A stretch of DNA of 64,000 nucleotides, from positions 248,001-312,000 of the forward strand of contig NZ_BAABRS010000004.1 of NCBI RefSeq assembly GCF_039545095.1. The letters are read 5' to 3'. A model generated the notes under the pieces. It made no database searches, had not been told where the DNA came from, and worked only from the letters and a program-made list of their open reading frames with translations. Below, in pieces: positions 1-8,393 of this stretch (the stretch's first letter is position 1; every line of letters starts with the position of its first letter). Position numbers and translations under genes: made by a program. This stretch comes from Fodinibius salicampi. Its GTDB lineage: Bacteria > Bacteroidota > Rhodothermia > Balneolales > Balneolaceae.

Positions 1-480
1 ATCGATGTAATTGGTCATAGTATGGCAACTATTGTGGGATACCATGCCTTGAAGACTAACAAAAAGATGAGAATCCGGAATGTGTTTTCGTTCGGAGCTG
101 CAGTATCTCAAAATATTTTTCTAAAAGAGAGTACAGAGCAAATAATACAGAAAATGGATAGCCTTTATTTGTTCCATACGGAAAATGATGACATTCTTAA
201 ATACTGGTTTCGCTTGGTAGAATGGCAGGATGCGGTGGGCTATTCCGGATTACAGAACCAAACCGAAGTAGTCTCGCATTTGGAGAAACTTACCATCGTT
301 GATTGCAGCGAGGTAATCTCAAATCATACCGAATACTGGAATTCCAGAGTTGTTTTTGAATTTATTGGAAAGACTCTTTCGGGAAAACAATACCCCAGAA
401 AATACAAGCTTTTGCCGGGGTTCCACACGGTATTCGATAAGGTTTTCGGTGATTCTAAAAAACGATTGTCCACAGCATGA
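1..480 (+). CDS. Alpha/beta hydrolase, DUF726-like, 3' part
   Basis: The reading frame is open from the first base, and the first codons encode IDVIGHSMAT, so the window begins inside the gene. GHSMA fits the nucleophile elbow (G-x-S-x-A/G) of alpha/beta hydrolases. A segment near residue 95 (VDCSEVISNHTEYW in window numbering) resembles the region around the catalytic histidine of DUF726/TMCO4-type hydrolases, and the alternation of secondary structure fits. An internal ATG at 22 is not the start because the elbow lies before it. The upstream portion is outside the window. Family assignment is by motif memory only; a generic lipase or esterase remains possible. Confidence 0.6.
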   Translation: MDVIGHSMATIVGYHALKTNKKMRIRNVFSFGAAVSQNIFLKESTEQIIQKMDSLYLFHTENDDILKYWFRLVEWQDAVGYSGLQNQTEVVSHLEKLTIVDCSEVISNHTEYWNSRVVFEFIGKTLSGKQYPRKYKLLPGFHTVFDKVFGDSKKRLSTA

Positions 481-525
481 AGGGAAGAAGTCAGGAATTA
501 AAATCTGAGTTATAACAATAAAAAC

Positions 526-1464
526 ATGTTACATATAAATAGATTATCACAGGTTACAATAGTAAGGCACGTAGTCGGCAAGCTGCATTGGTTCTTTTAT
601 ACAGTACCGCTGTTAGTTCTGCTTGCGGGCTGCGCTTCCGAAGAAAAATCGGATACTTACGGGCAATTTGAAGCGACAGAAACTTCCATTTCTTCTGAGG
701 TGCCGGGCAAACTAATAAAGTACACCATTAACGAAGGGGATCGCCTTGACCAGAATACGCAGGTTGGCCAGGTGGATACCACGCGCCTGTCACTGCAGAA
801 GAAAGAATTAAGATCACAATTAGAATCAGTCCGTTCTAAAATTGAAAATATAGATGCGCAGGTTGCAGTCCAGCAAGAAGAATTAGCCCTGGCCCGGACC
901 AACTTGAAGCGAACGGAAGCTCTGCACGAAGATGGCGCTGCTACCGAACAGCAGCTGGATGATACCCGAACCAAGGTACAGACTATGGAGAAAAGGATTC
1001 GAGCTCTCCAAACCGAAAAACAATCCATCCGGGCTGAAATGGAGACTATCCGAACGCGTATTGAACAGGTGGAGGATCAGATTGACGATGCCCTGATAAT
1101 GAATCCGGTAAACGGAACGGTACTTACCTCTTTTGTGGAGACCTATGAAATGATCCGGCAAGGCCAGCCGCTTTATGAAATTGCCAATTTGGATACGTTG
1201 GAGCTTCGGGTTTATATCAGTGGAGCACAATTACCTTCTGTGAAGCTTGGACAGCGAGTTGAAGTATTAGTTGATAAAAACGCTGAGGAAAATCAGGCAA
1301 TGGAGGGAAAAGTAAGCTGGATTGCATCTGAAGCAGAGTTTACTCCCAAAATGATCCAAACCAAGGAGGAACGGGTAACACAGGTATATGCCGTGAAAGT
1401 TCGAGTACCTAATCCCAATGGTATTTTAAAAATAGGGATGCCCGGAGAAGTGAATTTTGAATAG
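526..1464 (+). CDS. HlyD/YbhG-like periplasmic adaptor lipoprotein
   Basis: Membrane-fusion (adaptor) subunit that would link an inner-membrane ABC-2 exporter to an outer-membrane channel. A hydrophobic stretch ends in LLAGC with Cys36, a type II lipoprotein signal. Residues about 45-80 form the first half of a biotinyl-lipoyl domain, about 80-190 are charged heptad-like coiled coil, and about 195-312 hold the second lipoyl half and a beta-barrel. Length (312 aa) suits the YbhG/EmrA class. It is first in a five-gene run; only 9 bp separate it from the first ATPase. The substrate cannot be read from sequence; YbhG-type pumps handle toxic organics. Family assignment is firm, substrate unknown. 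Confidence 0.9.
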   Translation: MLHINRLSQVTIVRHVVGKLHWFFYTVPLLVLLAGCASEEKSDTYGQFEATETSISSEVPGKLIKYTINEGDRLDQNTQVGQVDTTRLSLQKKELRSQLESVRSKIENIDAQVAVQQEELALARTNLKRTEALHEDGAATEQQLDDTRTKVQTMEKRIRALQTEKQSIRAEMETIRTRIEQVEDQIDDALIMNPVNGTVLTSFVETYEMIRQGQPLYEIANLDTLELRVYISGAQLPSVKLGQRVEVLVDKNAEENQAMEGKVSWIASEAEFTPKMIQTKEERVTQVYAVKVRVPNPNGILKIGMPGEVNFE

Positions 1465-1473
1465 CATTATATT

Positions 1474-2397
1474 ATGAAACCATTAGTCATTGAACATATC
1501 ACAAAAAGTTATGGAAAGGTCCAGGCTCTGAAGGATGTTTCCTTCGAAGTAGAGAGGGGAGAACTTTTCGGCTTTATCGGTCCCGACGGAGCGGGAAAGA
1601 CCTCTCTGTTTCGTATTCTGACGACGTTAATAAAACCCGATTCTGGTACGGCCACAGTTTTAGGAATGGATGTGATAGAAGACTATCGTTCCATTCGTCC
1701 CAAGCTTGGATACATGCCCGGACAGTTTGCGCTGTACCAGGATTTAAGCGTGCGGGAGAATATGAATTTCTTTGCCTCGGTCTTTGGTACCACACTGGAA
1801 GAAAATTACGATTTGGTAGCTCCGATTTATAGTCAGCTCGAAAAGTTTGAAGACCGATTGGCTGGTGCCCTATCCGGTGGAATGAAACAGAAGCTGGCGT
1901 TAAGTTGCGCGCTTATCCATAAGCCGGAGCTACTCGTGTTGGACGAACCCACAACGGGAGTGGATGCGGTATCACGACAGGAATTCTGGGAGATGCTCCA
2001 GCGGCTGAATGCTGAGGGTATTACCGTAATTGCTTCAACACCTTATATGGATGAAGCCGAGCAGTGCGATCGAGTCGCACTCATTGACGAAGGGAAAATT
2101 CTTCAGATTGACACCCCGGCGAAGGTCGTTCAATCATTTAATAAACCAATTTTGGCCGTCAAAGCCACCAGCATGTATTGGCTTATCAAAGAGCTTCGCA
2201 GCTACCAGTGGAGTCATTCCGTACAGCCATTCGGAGAGTACGTACACTACACCGACCAGAGGGAAGTACCAAATGCTGATGAACTGAAGGCCTACTTGTC
2301 GGATGCCGGTTTGTCCGGAATTAGCATAAAACCAACATCGCCCGATATTGAAGACAGTTTTATAGCACTCATGCAAAATAGAAACATCCATGAATAA
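1474..2397 (+). CDS. ABC transporter ATP-binding protein (first NBD, YbhF N-half type)
   Basis: ATPase subunit of the exporter. Walker A GPDGAGKT (about residues 36-43), ABC signature LSGGMKQK, Walker B LLVLDEPTTG. The switch (H-loop) position reads STPYMDEAE, so the usual histidine of TTHYMDEAE is proline. In E. coli-type YbhF/RbbA proteins two nucleotide-binding domains are fused and one is catalytically degenerate; here the same pair is split into two genes, and this one corresponds to the domain with the altered H-loop. A C-terminal extension of about 75 aa follows the NBD. The last codons overlap the next ATPase gene by 8 bp, indicating translational coupling. Confidence 0.9.
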   Translation: MKPLVIEHITKSYGKVQALKDVSFEVERGELFGFIGPDGAGKTSLFRILTTLIKPDSGTATVLGMDVIEDYRSIRPKLGYMPGQFALYQDLSVRENMNFFASVFGTTLEENYDLVAPIYSQLEKFEDRLAGALSGGMKQKLALSCALIHKPELLVLDEPTTGVDAVSRQEFWEMLQRLNAEGITVIASTPYMDEAEQCDRVALIDEGKILQIDTPAKVVQSFNKPILAVKATSMYWLIKELRSYQWSHSVQPFGEYVHYTDQREVPNADELKAYLSDAGLSGISIKPTSPDIEDSFIALMQNRNIHE

Positions 2398-3139
2398 CAC
2401 GATACCCGCGATTAAGACACAGAATCTGACCCGGAAGTTTGGCGACTTTTTTGCGGTGGATAATATCAGCTTTGAAGTAAGCAGGGGAGAAATATTTGGA
2501 TTCTTGGGAGCCAATGGAGCAGGTAAAACTACGGCTATACGAATGCTTATTGGATTATTAACGCCGACATCCGGGGAAGCTACTGTTGCAGGTTATGATG
2601 TGTTTACCGAAGCTGAAGCTATCAAGAAAAGAATAGGATATATGAGCCAAAAATTTTCTCTTTATGCCGATCTGACCGTTTGGGAAAATATTCGGCTGTA
2701 CGGAGGTATTTATGGACTACCGATGGAGATCGTAAAAGCAAAAGCAGATGATTTGCTGGAAACCCTTCAGCTCAGTGATGCACGCGATAAACGTATTGGC
2801 TCATTGCCATTGGGGTGGAAACAGAAGCTGGCGTTTTCAGTTGCGGTACTGCATGAACCGGATATTGTTTTTTTGGATGAACCGACGGGAGGCGTCGACC
2901 CAATTACCCGGCGCCAATTTTGGGAGCAGATATATGAAGTTACGGAAAAAGGAACCACCGTTTTTGTAACTACCCATTATATGGATGAAGCAGAATACTG
3001 TGACCGCGTTTCCATCATGGTTGACGGCGTTATAGAAGCGTTGGATACGCCCTCAGGATTAAAAGAGGAATTTAAAGCTGACGATATTGAAGAGGTCTTT
3101 ATAGAGCTGGCCCGTGGCGCTGATCGCAGTGAACAGTGA
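2390..3139 (+). CDS. ABC transporter ATP-binding protein (second NBD, YbhF C-half type)
   Basis: Second ATPase of the exporter, 249 aa. Walker A GANGAGKT (about residues 41-48), Walker B IVFLDEPTGG and a canonical H-loop TTHYMDEAE. Its signature motif is LPLGWKQK rather than LSGGxxQ. Together with the H-loop change in the upstream ATPase this predicts an asymmetric heterodimer: the canonical signature comes from the first protein and the canonical H-loop from this one. The start codon ATG overlaps the preceding gene by 8 bp. The following permease is 184 bp away, an unusually long gap for this operon, filled with low-complexity repeat. Confidence 0.9.
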   Translation: MNNTIPAIKTQNLTRKFGDFFAVDNISFEVSRGEIFGFLGANGAGKTTAIRMLIGLLTPTSGEATVAGYDVFTEAEAIKKRIGYMSQKFSLYADLTVWENIRLYGGIYGLPMEIVKAKADDLLETLQLSDARDKRIGSLPLGWKQKLAFSVAVLHEPDIVFLDEPTGGVDPITRRQFWEQIYEVTEKGTTVFVTTHYMDEAEYCDRVSIMVDGVIEALDTPSGLKEEFKADDIEEVFIELARGADRSEQ

Positions 3140-3320
3140 ACAGTTAGTCAGTAAACAGGTAACAGTAATACAAATTATTATGCATAATGTATCCTGTAAA
3201 ATATGTAATTAACGATTTCAATAGTAAGATTTATCTGGACCGTTTTCCTTGCAAAAAAAAATATTGAAGCTATTGGCACATAATACGCTGACACACTGAA
3301 CACTGTTAACTGATCACTAA
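3123..3320. repeat. Low-complexity CAGT/AACAG spacer inside the ABC operon
   Basis: The gap between the second ATPase and the first permease begins with iterations of GAACAGT/CAGTAAACAG (about 3127-3165) and ends with the roughly complementary CACTGAACACTGTTAACTG (about 3294-3313), enclosing AT-rich DNA with an A9 tract. No open frame of note. The same CAGTTAACAGT-type wording recurs after xseA (about 32152-32182). It looks like inserted or expanded repetitive DNA rather than a second operon promoter, but an internal promoter cannot be excluded. Confidence 0.5.
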
Positions 3321-3323
3321 AAA

Positions 3324-4430
3324 ATGCAATCATTTAAAGCATTCATTACTAAAGAATTCAAGCAGATCTATCGCGACAGGCGGACACTGTTGGTGTTGTT
3401 TGGCATGCCAATCATACAGATGTTGTTGTTTGGCTTTGCCATCCGGAATGAAGTGGAGAATGCCCGGATCATGGTTCTGGATAACTCTCGTGATGAAGTA
3501 ACCCGGGAGCTTGTCAATAAGATTGATGCTTCAAATTATTTTAGCGTCGCGGGTGAATTACAGGATATAAATAATATTGAGACCATTTTCCAGCAGGGAG
3601 AGATTGATGAAGTTATCGTTTTTGAGAATGATTTTGCCCGCAAGCTGGAGCGAGGAGGGCAGCCAGCCGTTCATATAATAACAGATGCTTCCAATCCAAA
3701 CCTGGCACAGCTTATTCAACAGTATTCTTCCTCTATTATCCTTGATTTCCAGCAGCGCATGTCACCTGCGGGCACGGAAAAGAGAGGCATAAGAGTTCAT
3801 GCCAATATGCTGTTTAATCCGCAGCTGGAAAGCGTCAATTTGTTTGTACCGGGACTTATTGCCGTTATTCTAATGCTTATATCAACATTAATGACTTCTA
3901 TCTCAATTACTCGTGAGAAAGAGATGGGGAATATGGAGATTCTGCTGGTTTCTCCGCTGCATCCGTCCCAGGTTATTGTGGGCAAGGTATTGCCTTATCT
4001 CGTACTATCATTTATAAATGTACTGACGGTATTATTAATGGCCCAGTGGGTGTTTGATGTCCCTTTTCGGGGATCATACAGTCTGTTTTTGATTGAATCG
4101 CTGTTGTTCATTTTTACGGCTCTGGCGCTGGGTGTATTAATCTCTACGAAAGCCAATGATCAGCAGACCGCCATGATGGTTTCCCTGGCAGGGTTGTTGT
4201 TGCCGACTGTTCTTTTGTCGGGCTTTATATTTCCGATTGCAAGTATGCCCCAGGTATTGCAGTGGATAAGCAACCTGATTCCGGCGCGCTGGTTTCTGGT
4301 CATAGTGCGAAGCATAATGCTCAAAGATTCCAGCTTGCTGTTTCTTTGGAAAGAGACCCTGGTATTGCTTGTCATGACGCTTGGATTTATTACACTCAGT
4401 GTCAGGAGCTTCAAAGTGAGATTGGAATGA
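3324..4430 (+). CDS. ABC-2 type permease (YbhS/YhhJ-like)
   Basis: Membrane permease of the exporter, 368 aa. One N-terminal membrane helix (about residues 22-40, LLVLFGMPIIQMLLFGFAI) is followed by a soluble extracytoplasmic domain (about 45-165) and five helices in the C-terminal half, the standard topology of ABC2_membrane_3 proteins. The cytoplasmic coupling segment TREKEMGNMEILL is the family hallmark between the second and third helices. It pairs with the next permease, so the predicted complex is adaptor, NBD heterodimer and permease heterodimer. Start ATG at 3324 lies after an A-rich stretch, with no strong Shine-Dalgarno sequence. Confidence 0.9.
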   Translation: MQSFKAFITKEFKQIYRDRRTLLVLFGMPIIQMLLFGFAIRNEVENARIMVLDNSRDEVTRELVNKIDASNYFSVAGELQDINNIETIFQQGEIDEVIVFENDFARKLERGGQPAVHIITDASNPNLAQLIQQYSSSIILDFQQRMSPAGTEKRGIRVHANMLFNPQLESVNLFVPGLIAVILMLISTLMTSISITREKEMGNMEILLVSPLHPSQVIVGKVLPYLVLSFINVLTVLLMAQWVFDVPFRGSYSLFLIESLLFIFTALALGVLISTKANDQQTAMMVSLAGLLLPTVLLSGFIFPIASMPQVLQWISNLIPARWFLVIVRSIMLKDSSLLFLWKETLVLLVMTLGFITLSVRSFKVRLE

Positions 4431-4535
4431 AGTTAAGGTTGAGTTCTGTGAATTCGAAGTACTTTATAGCGGAAGTCTTGAATGTATAACAAATAACAAA
4501 ATTAATTTTTGGCCCGGAGATTAGAAATCCGCAGC

Positions 4536-4573
4536 CTGCTAACTGCTAACTGCTAACTGCTAACTGCTAACTG
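4536..4573. repeat. Heptamer tandem repeat (CTGCTAA)5 abutting a start codon
   Basis: Five exact copies of the 7-mer CTGCTAA (4536-4570) plus a partial CTG end 2 bp before the ATG at 4576 of the second permease. The tract occupies the position of the ribosome-binding site and contains no purine-rich Shine-Dalgarno element. Because the unit is not a multiple of three and sits at the translation-initiation region, copy-number change would alter leader length and spacing but not the reading frame. Confidence 0.85.
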
Positions 4574-4575
4574 AG

Positions 4576-5700
4576 ATGAGAACTATAAAATTTCTTTTAC
4601 AAAAAGAGTTTCTGCAGATATTTCGTAATAAAAGTATGCTGCCTATCATCTTTCTCATGCCTATTATTCAGCTGGTAGTACTCTCTTTTGCAGCAACCTA
4701 CGAGCTAAAAGAAGTGGATATGCATTTAGTGGATTTTGATCAGTCAGACGTATCCCGGCAGTTGGTAACTAAGTTGCAGGCCTCGGGTTATTTTAATTTG
4801 AAAAGTCATTCTCAAGATATTGATCATGGAATTCGGGAGATCCAAAAAAATGAAGTGCAGCTGGCACTTGTAATCCCACCTCACTTTAAAAAAGATCTAA
4901 AGTCTGGTAAAAGTAGTTCCATCCAAATGAATATAGATGCCGTAGACGGTGCTACAGCCGGACTCATCCAGGGATATGGTCGGTCCATTATTCAGGATTT
5001 TAATGCAGAAATTCAGCCAGACATTACGGACATACAGCCTTCCGGTTTAGCATCTCAGGGCATTGAGATTATTCCGGCCAGCTGGTACAATCCCAACCTC
5101 GATTATATCAAATACATGGTTCCCGGAATCCTGGTCGTGCTTGTATCGATGATTGGGATGTTTCTGTCTGGAATGAATATCGTGCGTGAACGGGAAATCG
5201 GCACCATCGAACAGCTAAACGTGACGCCGATTAAACGATACCAGTTTATTACGGGGAAGCTGTTGCCGTTCTGGATCATTGCCCTTTTTGAGCTTGGAAT
5301 AGGACTTTTTATCGCTTATTACGGCTTTAACATCCCCTTTGTCGGCAGTGTATTATTGCTTTTTGGTATTGCGGCTATATTTATGTTGGTGGTACAGGGC
5401 ATTGGCTTATTTATCTCAACAATAACTGATACCCAGCAGCAGGCGATGTTTATTGCCTGGTTTTTAATGGTCGTTTTTATTCTGATGGGAGGTTTGTTTA
5501 CGCCCATTGAAAGTATGCCGGTATGGGCGCAGGAGTTATCAATGTTCAATCCGGTAGCACACTTCATTAAAATTATGCGGATGGTATTATTGAAAGGAGC
5601 CGGTTGGACGGAAGTCCAGCATCTGACGGGTTTACTCACTCTGATGGCTGTAATCATTCTTCCAGCGGCTATCTTCCGGTATCAAAAATCAACGGCATAA
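4576..5700 (+). CDS. ABC-2 type permease (YbhR/YhhJ-like)
   Basis: Second permease of the exporter, 374 aa, homologous in layout to its neighbour: helix at about 22-42, extracytoplasmic domain to about 175, then five helices with the coupling segment VREREIGTIEQLNV. The MPVWAQELSMFNPVAHFIKIMR segment near the C-terminus matches the conserved P-x-W/L..NP end region of the family. The start ATG follows a heptamer tandem repeat by 2 bp. It ends the exporter operon; the next gene (pheA) is 173 bp downstream and has its own leader. Confidence 0.9.
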   Translation: MRTIKFLLQKEFLQIFRNKSMLPIIFLMPIIQLVVLSFAATYELKEVDMHLVDFDQSDVSRQLVTKLQASGYFNLKSHSQDIDHGIREIQKNEVQLALVIPPHFKKDLKSGKSSSIQMNIDAVDGATAGLIQGYGRSIIQDFNAEIQPDITDIQPSGLASQGIEIIPASWYNPNLDYIKYMVPGILVVLVSMIGMFLSGMNIVREREIGTIEQLNVTPIKRYQFITGKLLPFWIIALFELGIGLFIAYYGFNIPFVGSVLLLFGIAAIFMLVVQGIGLFISTITDTQQQAMFIAWFLMVVFILMGGLFTPIESMPVWAQELSMFNPVAHFIKIMRMVLLKGAGWTEVQHLTGLLTLMAVIILPAAIFRYQKSTA

Positions 5701-5778
5701 CTGACCTCTATGCTGGACGTTCAGTTAGCTCATTTCCATAGAAGCTGGCCACCGAAGATGGAATTTACTCAAGTCTGT

Positions 5779-5841
5779 GATAGAATATCGGAATATTGCT
5801 AATTTTTATTTTTATAAACGCTATTATTCTGATATTCTATC
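5779..5841. promoter_or_regulatory. Long inverted repeat in the pheA leader
   Basis: GATAGAATATCGGAATA (5779-5795) is mirrored by TATTCTGATATTCTATC (5825-5841): 17-bp arms with one mismatch and a 29-bp AT-rich centre. With gaps the similarity extends outward on both sides (CAAGTCTGT against the complement of ACAGTACTTG-like sequence), giving about 30 bp per arm. It lies 33 bp before the pheA ATG. It could be an operator pair, a leader hairpin or a small MITE-like repeat; no T-tract follows, so a simple terminator is unlikely. Confidence 0.6.
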
Positions 5842-5873
5842 GCTGTACTTGAAGTGAACAGAGAAGCATAGTT

Positions 5874-7022
5874 ATGTCAGATAAATTAGATCAAATACGA
5901 AAGCAACTTGACGAAACGGATAAAAAAATTATTGACGCACTGGCTAAACGTCAGCAGTTGGTAAGAGAAGTTTCGTCTTTTAAGATAGATGAACAAAAAA
6001 ATATACGCGACTTCCAGCGTGAGGAGAAGCTCCTCAATAAAATAACCAAGTTGGCCCGGGAAGCGGGACTCGATCGCTATTTTGCGGAACAGCTGTTTAA
6101 GGATATTATCGATCATTCCGTCCGTTTCCAGACACATACACTGGTTGATTATCAGAATGTTAAAAATGATGCCAAACATGTTCGAGTAGCCTACCAGGGA
6201 ACAGAAGGGGCTTATAGTGATTTGGCTGCCACACGTCACTTTGAAGAGCGTTATACAGAAGTCCACTCTGTTGGATATGATACGTTCCGTCAGGCTGCCA
6301 AAGCCGTGGAAGAGGGGAAGGTGGATTATGCGATTCTTCCAATAGAAAATACCACCGCCGGTTCTATCAGCGATACCTATGATATTCTGGGAGACGGGAA
6401 CCTGCACATTGTAGGGGAGGAAGCCCTTCGAATTATCCACTGTCTGTTGGCTATCGAAGAGGTATCCACAGATAAAATCCGGCGTATCTTGTCGCATCCA
6501 CAAGCGATTGCCCAGTGCAGCAACTTTCTGGCTAAACAGCATCGCTGTAAAGTGGAATCTTATATTGATACGGCGATGGCTGCGAAGAAAGTATTGGAAG
6601 ACGGAGACTTATCACAGGCGGCTATTGCAGGTGCCCATGCGGCCGAAATTTATGATCTCAAAATTCTGGAACGCGACTTAGCCAATCAGCCTGAAAACTT
6701 TACCCGTTTTGTGGTAGTCAGTACCGATCCTGTGGAAGTCGATCAGCAGATTCCGTGTAAAACCTCATTGTTGATGGTAACTTCTCACGATAAAGGTGCG
6801 CTGATACGCTGTCTGAACGTAATTGATGAGCACGATATACGCATGACAAAGCTGGAATCACGTCCCAAGCCCAACGAGCCCTGGAAGTACCAGTTTTACC
6901 TGGATATTGAGGGCAACATTGCCAATCCCGATACGCGGCTTGCCCTTGAAGAGCTGGAGCAGAAAGCCAGCTCACTGAAGATACTCGGTTCCTATCCTGC
7001 ACAGGTAGGCAATGGGGATTAG
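5874..7022 (+). CDS. pheA: Bifunctional chorismate mutase/prephenate dehydratase
   Basis: Converts chorismate to prephenate and then phenylpyruvate, the committed branch to phenylalanine, in the cytoplasm. Residues about 5-85 are an AroQ-type chorismate mutase helix bundle; about 103-285 are prephenate dehydratase, with YQGTEGAYS at the start and the catalytic TRF motif in ENFTRFVVVS; about 297-375 are an ACT domain with GAL and ESRP motifs that bind phenylalanine, so feedback inhibition is expected. Length (382 aa) is typical of P-proteins. It stands alone between the exporter operon and a convergent glycosidase. A long inverted repeat lies in its leader. Confidence 0.95.
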   Translation: MSDKLDQIRKQLDETDKKIIDALAKRQQLVREVSSFKIDEQKNIRDFQREEKLLNKITKLAREAGLDRYFAEQLFKDIIDHSVRFQTHTLVDYQNVKNDAKHVRVAYQGTEGAYSDLAATRHFEERYTEVHSVGYDTFRQAAKAVEEGKVDYAILPIENTTAGSISDTYDILGDGNLHIVGEEALRIIHCLLAIEEVSTDKIRRILSHPQAIAQCSNFLAKQHRCKVESYIDTAMAAKKVLEDGDLSQAAIAGAHAAEIYDLKILERDLANQPENFTRFVVVSTDPVEVDQQIPCKTSLLMVTSHDKGALIRCLNVIDEHDIRMTKLESRPKPNEPWKYQFYLDIEGNIANPDTRLALEELEQKASSLKILGSYPAQVGNGD

Positions 7023-7094
7023 TATTAAGTTACTTGTCTGGCGAACAAAAGATTGATATAAGCAATGCAATAGCAGGGTTAGGGAATCTATAAC

Positions 7095-7120
7095 TAGCGC
7101 GGGAATTTATTCCCGCGGGT
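7095..7120. repeat. Degenerate copy of the GCGCGGGAATT palindrome
   Basis: CTAGCGCGGGAATTTATTCCCGCGG lies between the convergent stops of pheA and the GH43 gene. Compared with the intact copies at 15933, 29425 and 29997 the centre is AATTTATT instead of AATTAATT and the right flank is lost. In this position it may also act as a bidirectional terminator-like hairpin. Confidence 0.8.
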
Positions 7121-7125
7121 AATGT

Positions 7126-8196
7126 TTAACGTTTATCCGGATCGGTCGGGGCATTATCCGGCAAAGGTTCTCCGAAAACAGGGGTCCCCTCCTCTGACCA
7201 TTGAAGTTCCTGCACGCGCGTATGCCGGTTAGGGTCATCAAGCGGATCGCCCTCAATCTTCTTATAGCTTCTGGCATGATATATAAATAGATCTGTTTTT
7301 CCATCCGGAGTTGTGGTAAAGCTATTATGTCCCGGGCCATAAATCCCATTCTCCTCCGATGTTTCGAAAACTGGCTCGGCAGACTTTTCCCAGCTGTCTG
7401 GGTCCAGCAAGTCGGCATCTGCATTCGCGGTAAGGAGACCCACCGAATAATTATGATCTGTGCCGCTGGCTGAGTAGGTCATAAAGATCTTATCATTCTT
7501 TTTGATGACTGCTGCTCCTTCATTTACCTCAAAAAGTTGTTTTTCCCATTCATATTCGGGACGGGTAAGTTCAACCTGCGGCTGTACGATACTCCATGGG
7601 GTGTCCATTTCTGCGATATAAAGGGCGGTATTGCCATCCATTTCCGGTGGATGCTGCGCCCAAACCATATAGCGTGTACCTCGATGTTCGAAGGTCGTAG
7701 CATCTAGCGAGAAGGTTTCCCACTTTGTTTTTGTTTGTCCTTTTTCAACCCATTCGCCCGTCAGGGGGTTTTCGGAATCGTTTTCCAGCACATACATACG
7801 GATTGCCCAAATATCCTCAGAACCACCCGCCGCGAAATACATATACCATTTGCCATTAATATAGTGGAGTTCCGGAGCCCAGATGTGGGAACCCATGGGG
7901 CCCTCATCATGCTTGCGCCAGATGACTTTGGGTTCGGCCTCTTTAAGTCCCTCTATCGTTTTGGACCGGCGAACTTCCAGCCGGTCGAATTCCGGAACAG
8001 AAGCCGTTAAATAATAGTAGCCATCGGTATGGCGATAAATCCATGGATCGGCCCGATGGAGAATAAGCGGATTGGTATAGGGCGCTTCTGAGACAGAAGA
8101 TGATTGCGCTTGGACTGTATCAGAAGCAGTAAAACCAGTCTGAAGAAATAAAATAACAACAAGCAAAAAAGGAAGACGGTATAGTAAATATTTCAT
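7126..8196 (-). CDS. Secreted glycoside hydrolase family 43
   Basis: Five-bladed beta-propeller glycosidase, probably acting on arabinan or xylan-type side chains outside the cytoplasm. An N-terminal signal peptide (about residues 1-31, ending VQAQ) is followed by NPLILHRADPW, carrying the catalytic-base Asp; SLDATTFEH carries the pKa-modulating Asp; EVNEGAAVI carries the general-acid Glu; GPGHNSF completes the active-site set. Length (356 aa) equals a single GH43 domain without extra modules. It is a lone gene, convergent with pheA, with no SusC/SusD pair nearby, so it is not part of a PUL here. Linkage specificity cannot be assigned. Confidence 0.9.
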   Translation of the reverse strand: MKYLLYRLPFLLVVILFLQTGFTASDTVQAQSSSVSEAPYTNPLILHRADPWIYRHTDGYYYLTASVPEFDRLEVRRSKTIEGLKEAEPKVIWRKHDEGPMGSHIWAPELHYINGKWYMYFAAGGSEDIWAIRMYVLENDSENPLTGEWVEKGQTKTKWETFSLDATTFEHRGTRYMVWAQHPPEMDGNTALYIAEMDTPWSIVQPQVELTRPEYEWEKQLFEVNEGAAVIKKNDKIFMTYSASGTDHNYSVGLLTANADADLLDPDSWEKSAEPVFETSEENGIYGPGHNSFTTTPDGKTDLFIYHARSYKKIEGDPLDDPNRHTRVQELQWSEEGTPVFGEPLPDNAPTDPDKR

Positions 8197-8393
8197 GATA
8201 AAATCATTTATAGTGGTTATCAGTAAAAAACAGACAATTAAATTATAATTGTTTTAAACACACTTAACAAGTCGTTGCACAGTAATGAGGTAATCAGTTT
8301 TTGAAGAATAGAATAAAAAAATGCGATCTTTTGTGAATTGAAGGAGCAGGTTTATACATTAATGGAGTAGCTCCAACAAAGTGAATATTTGCA

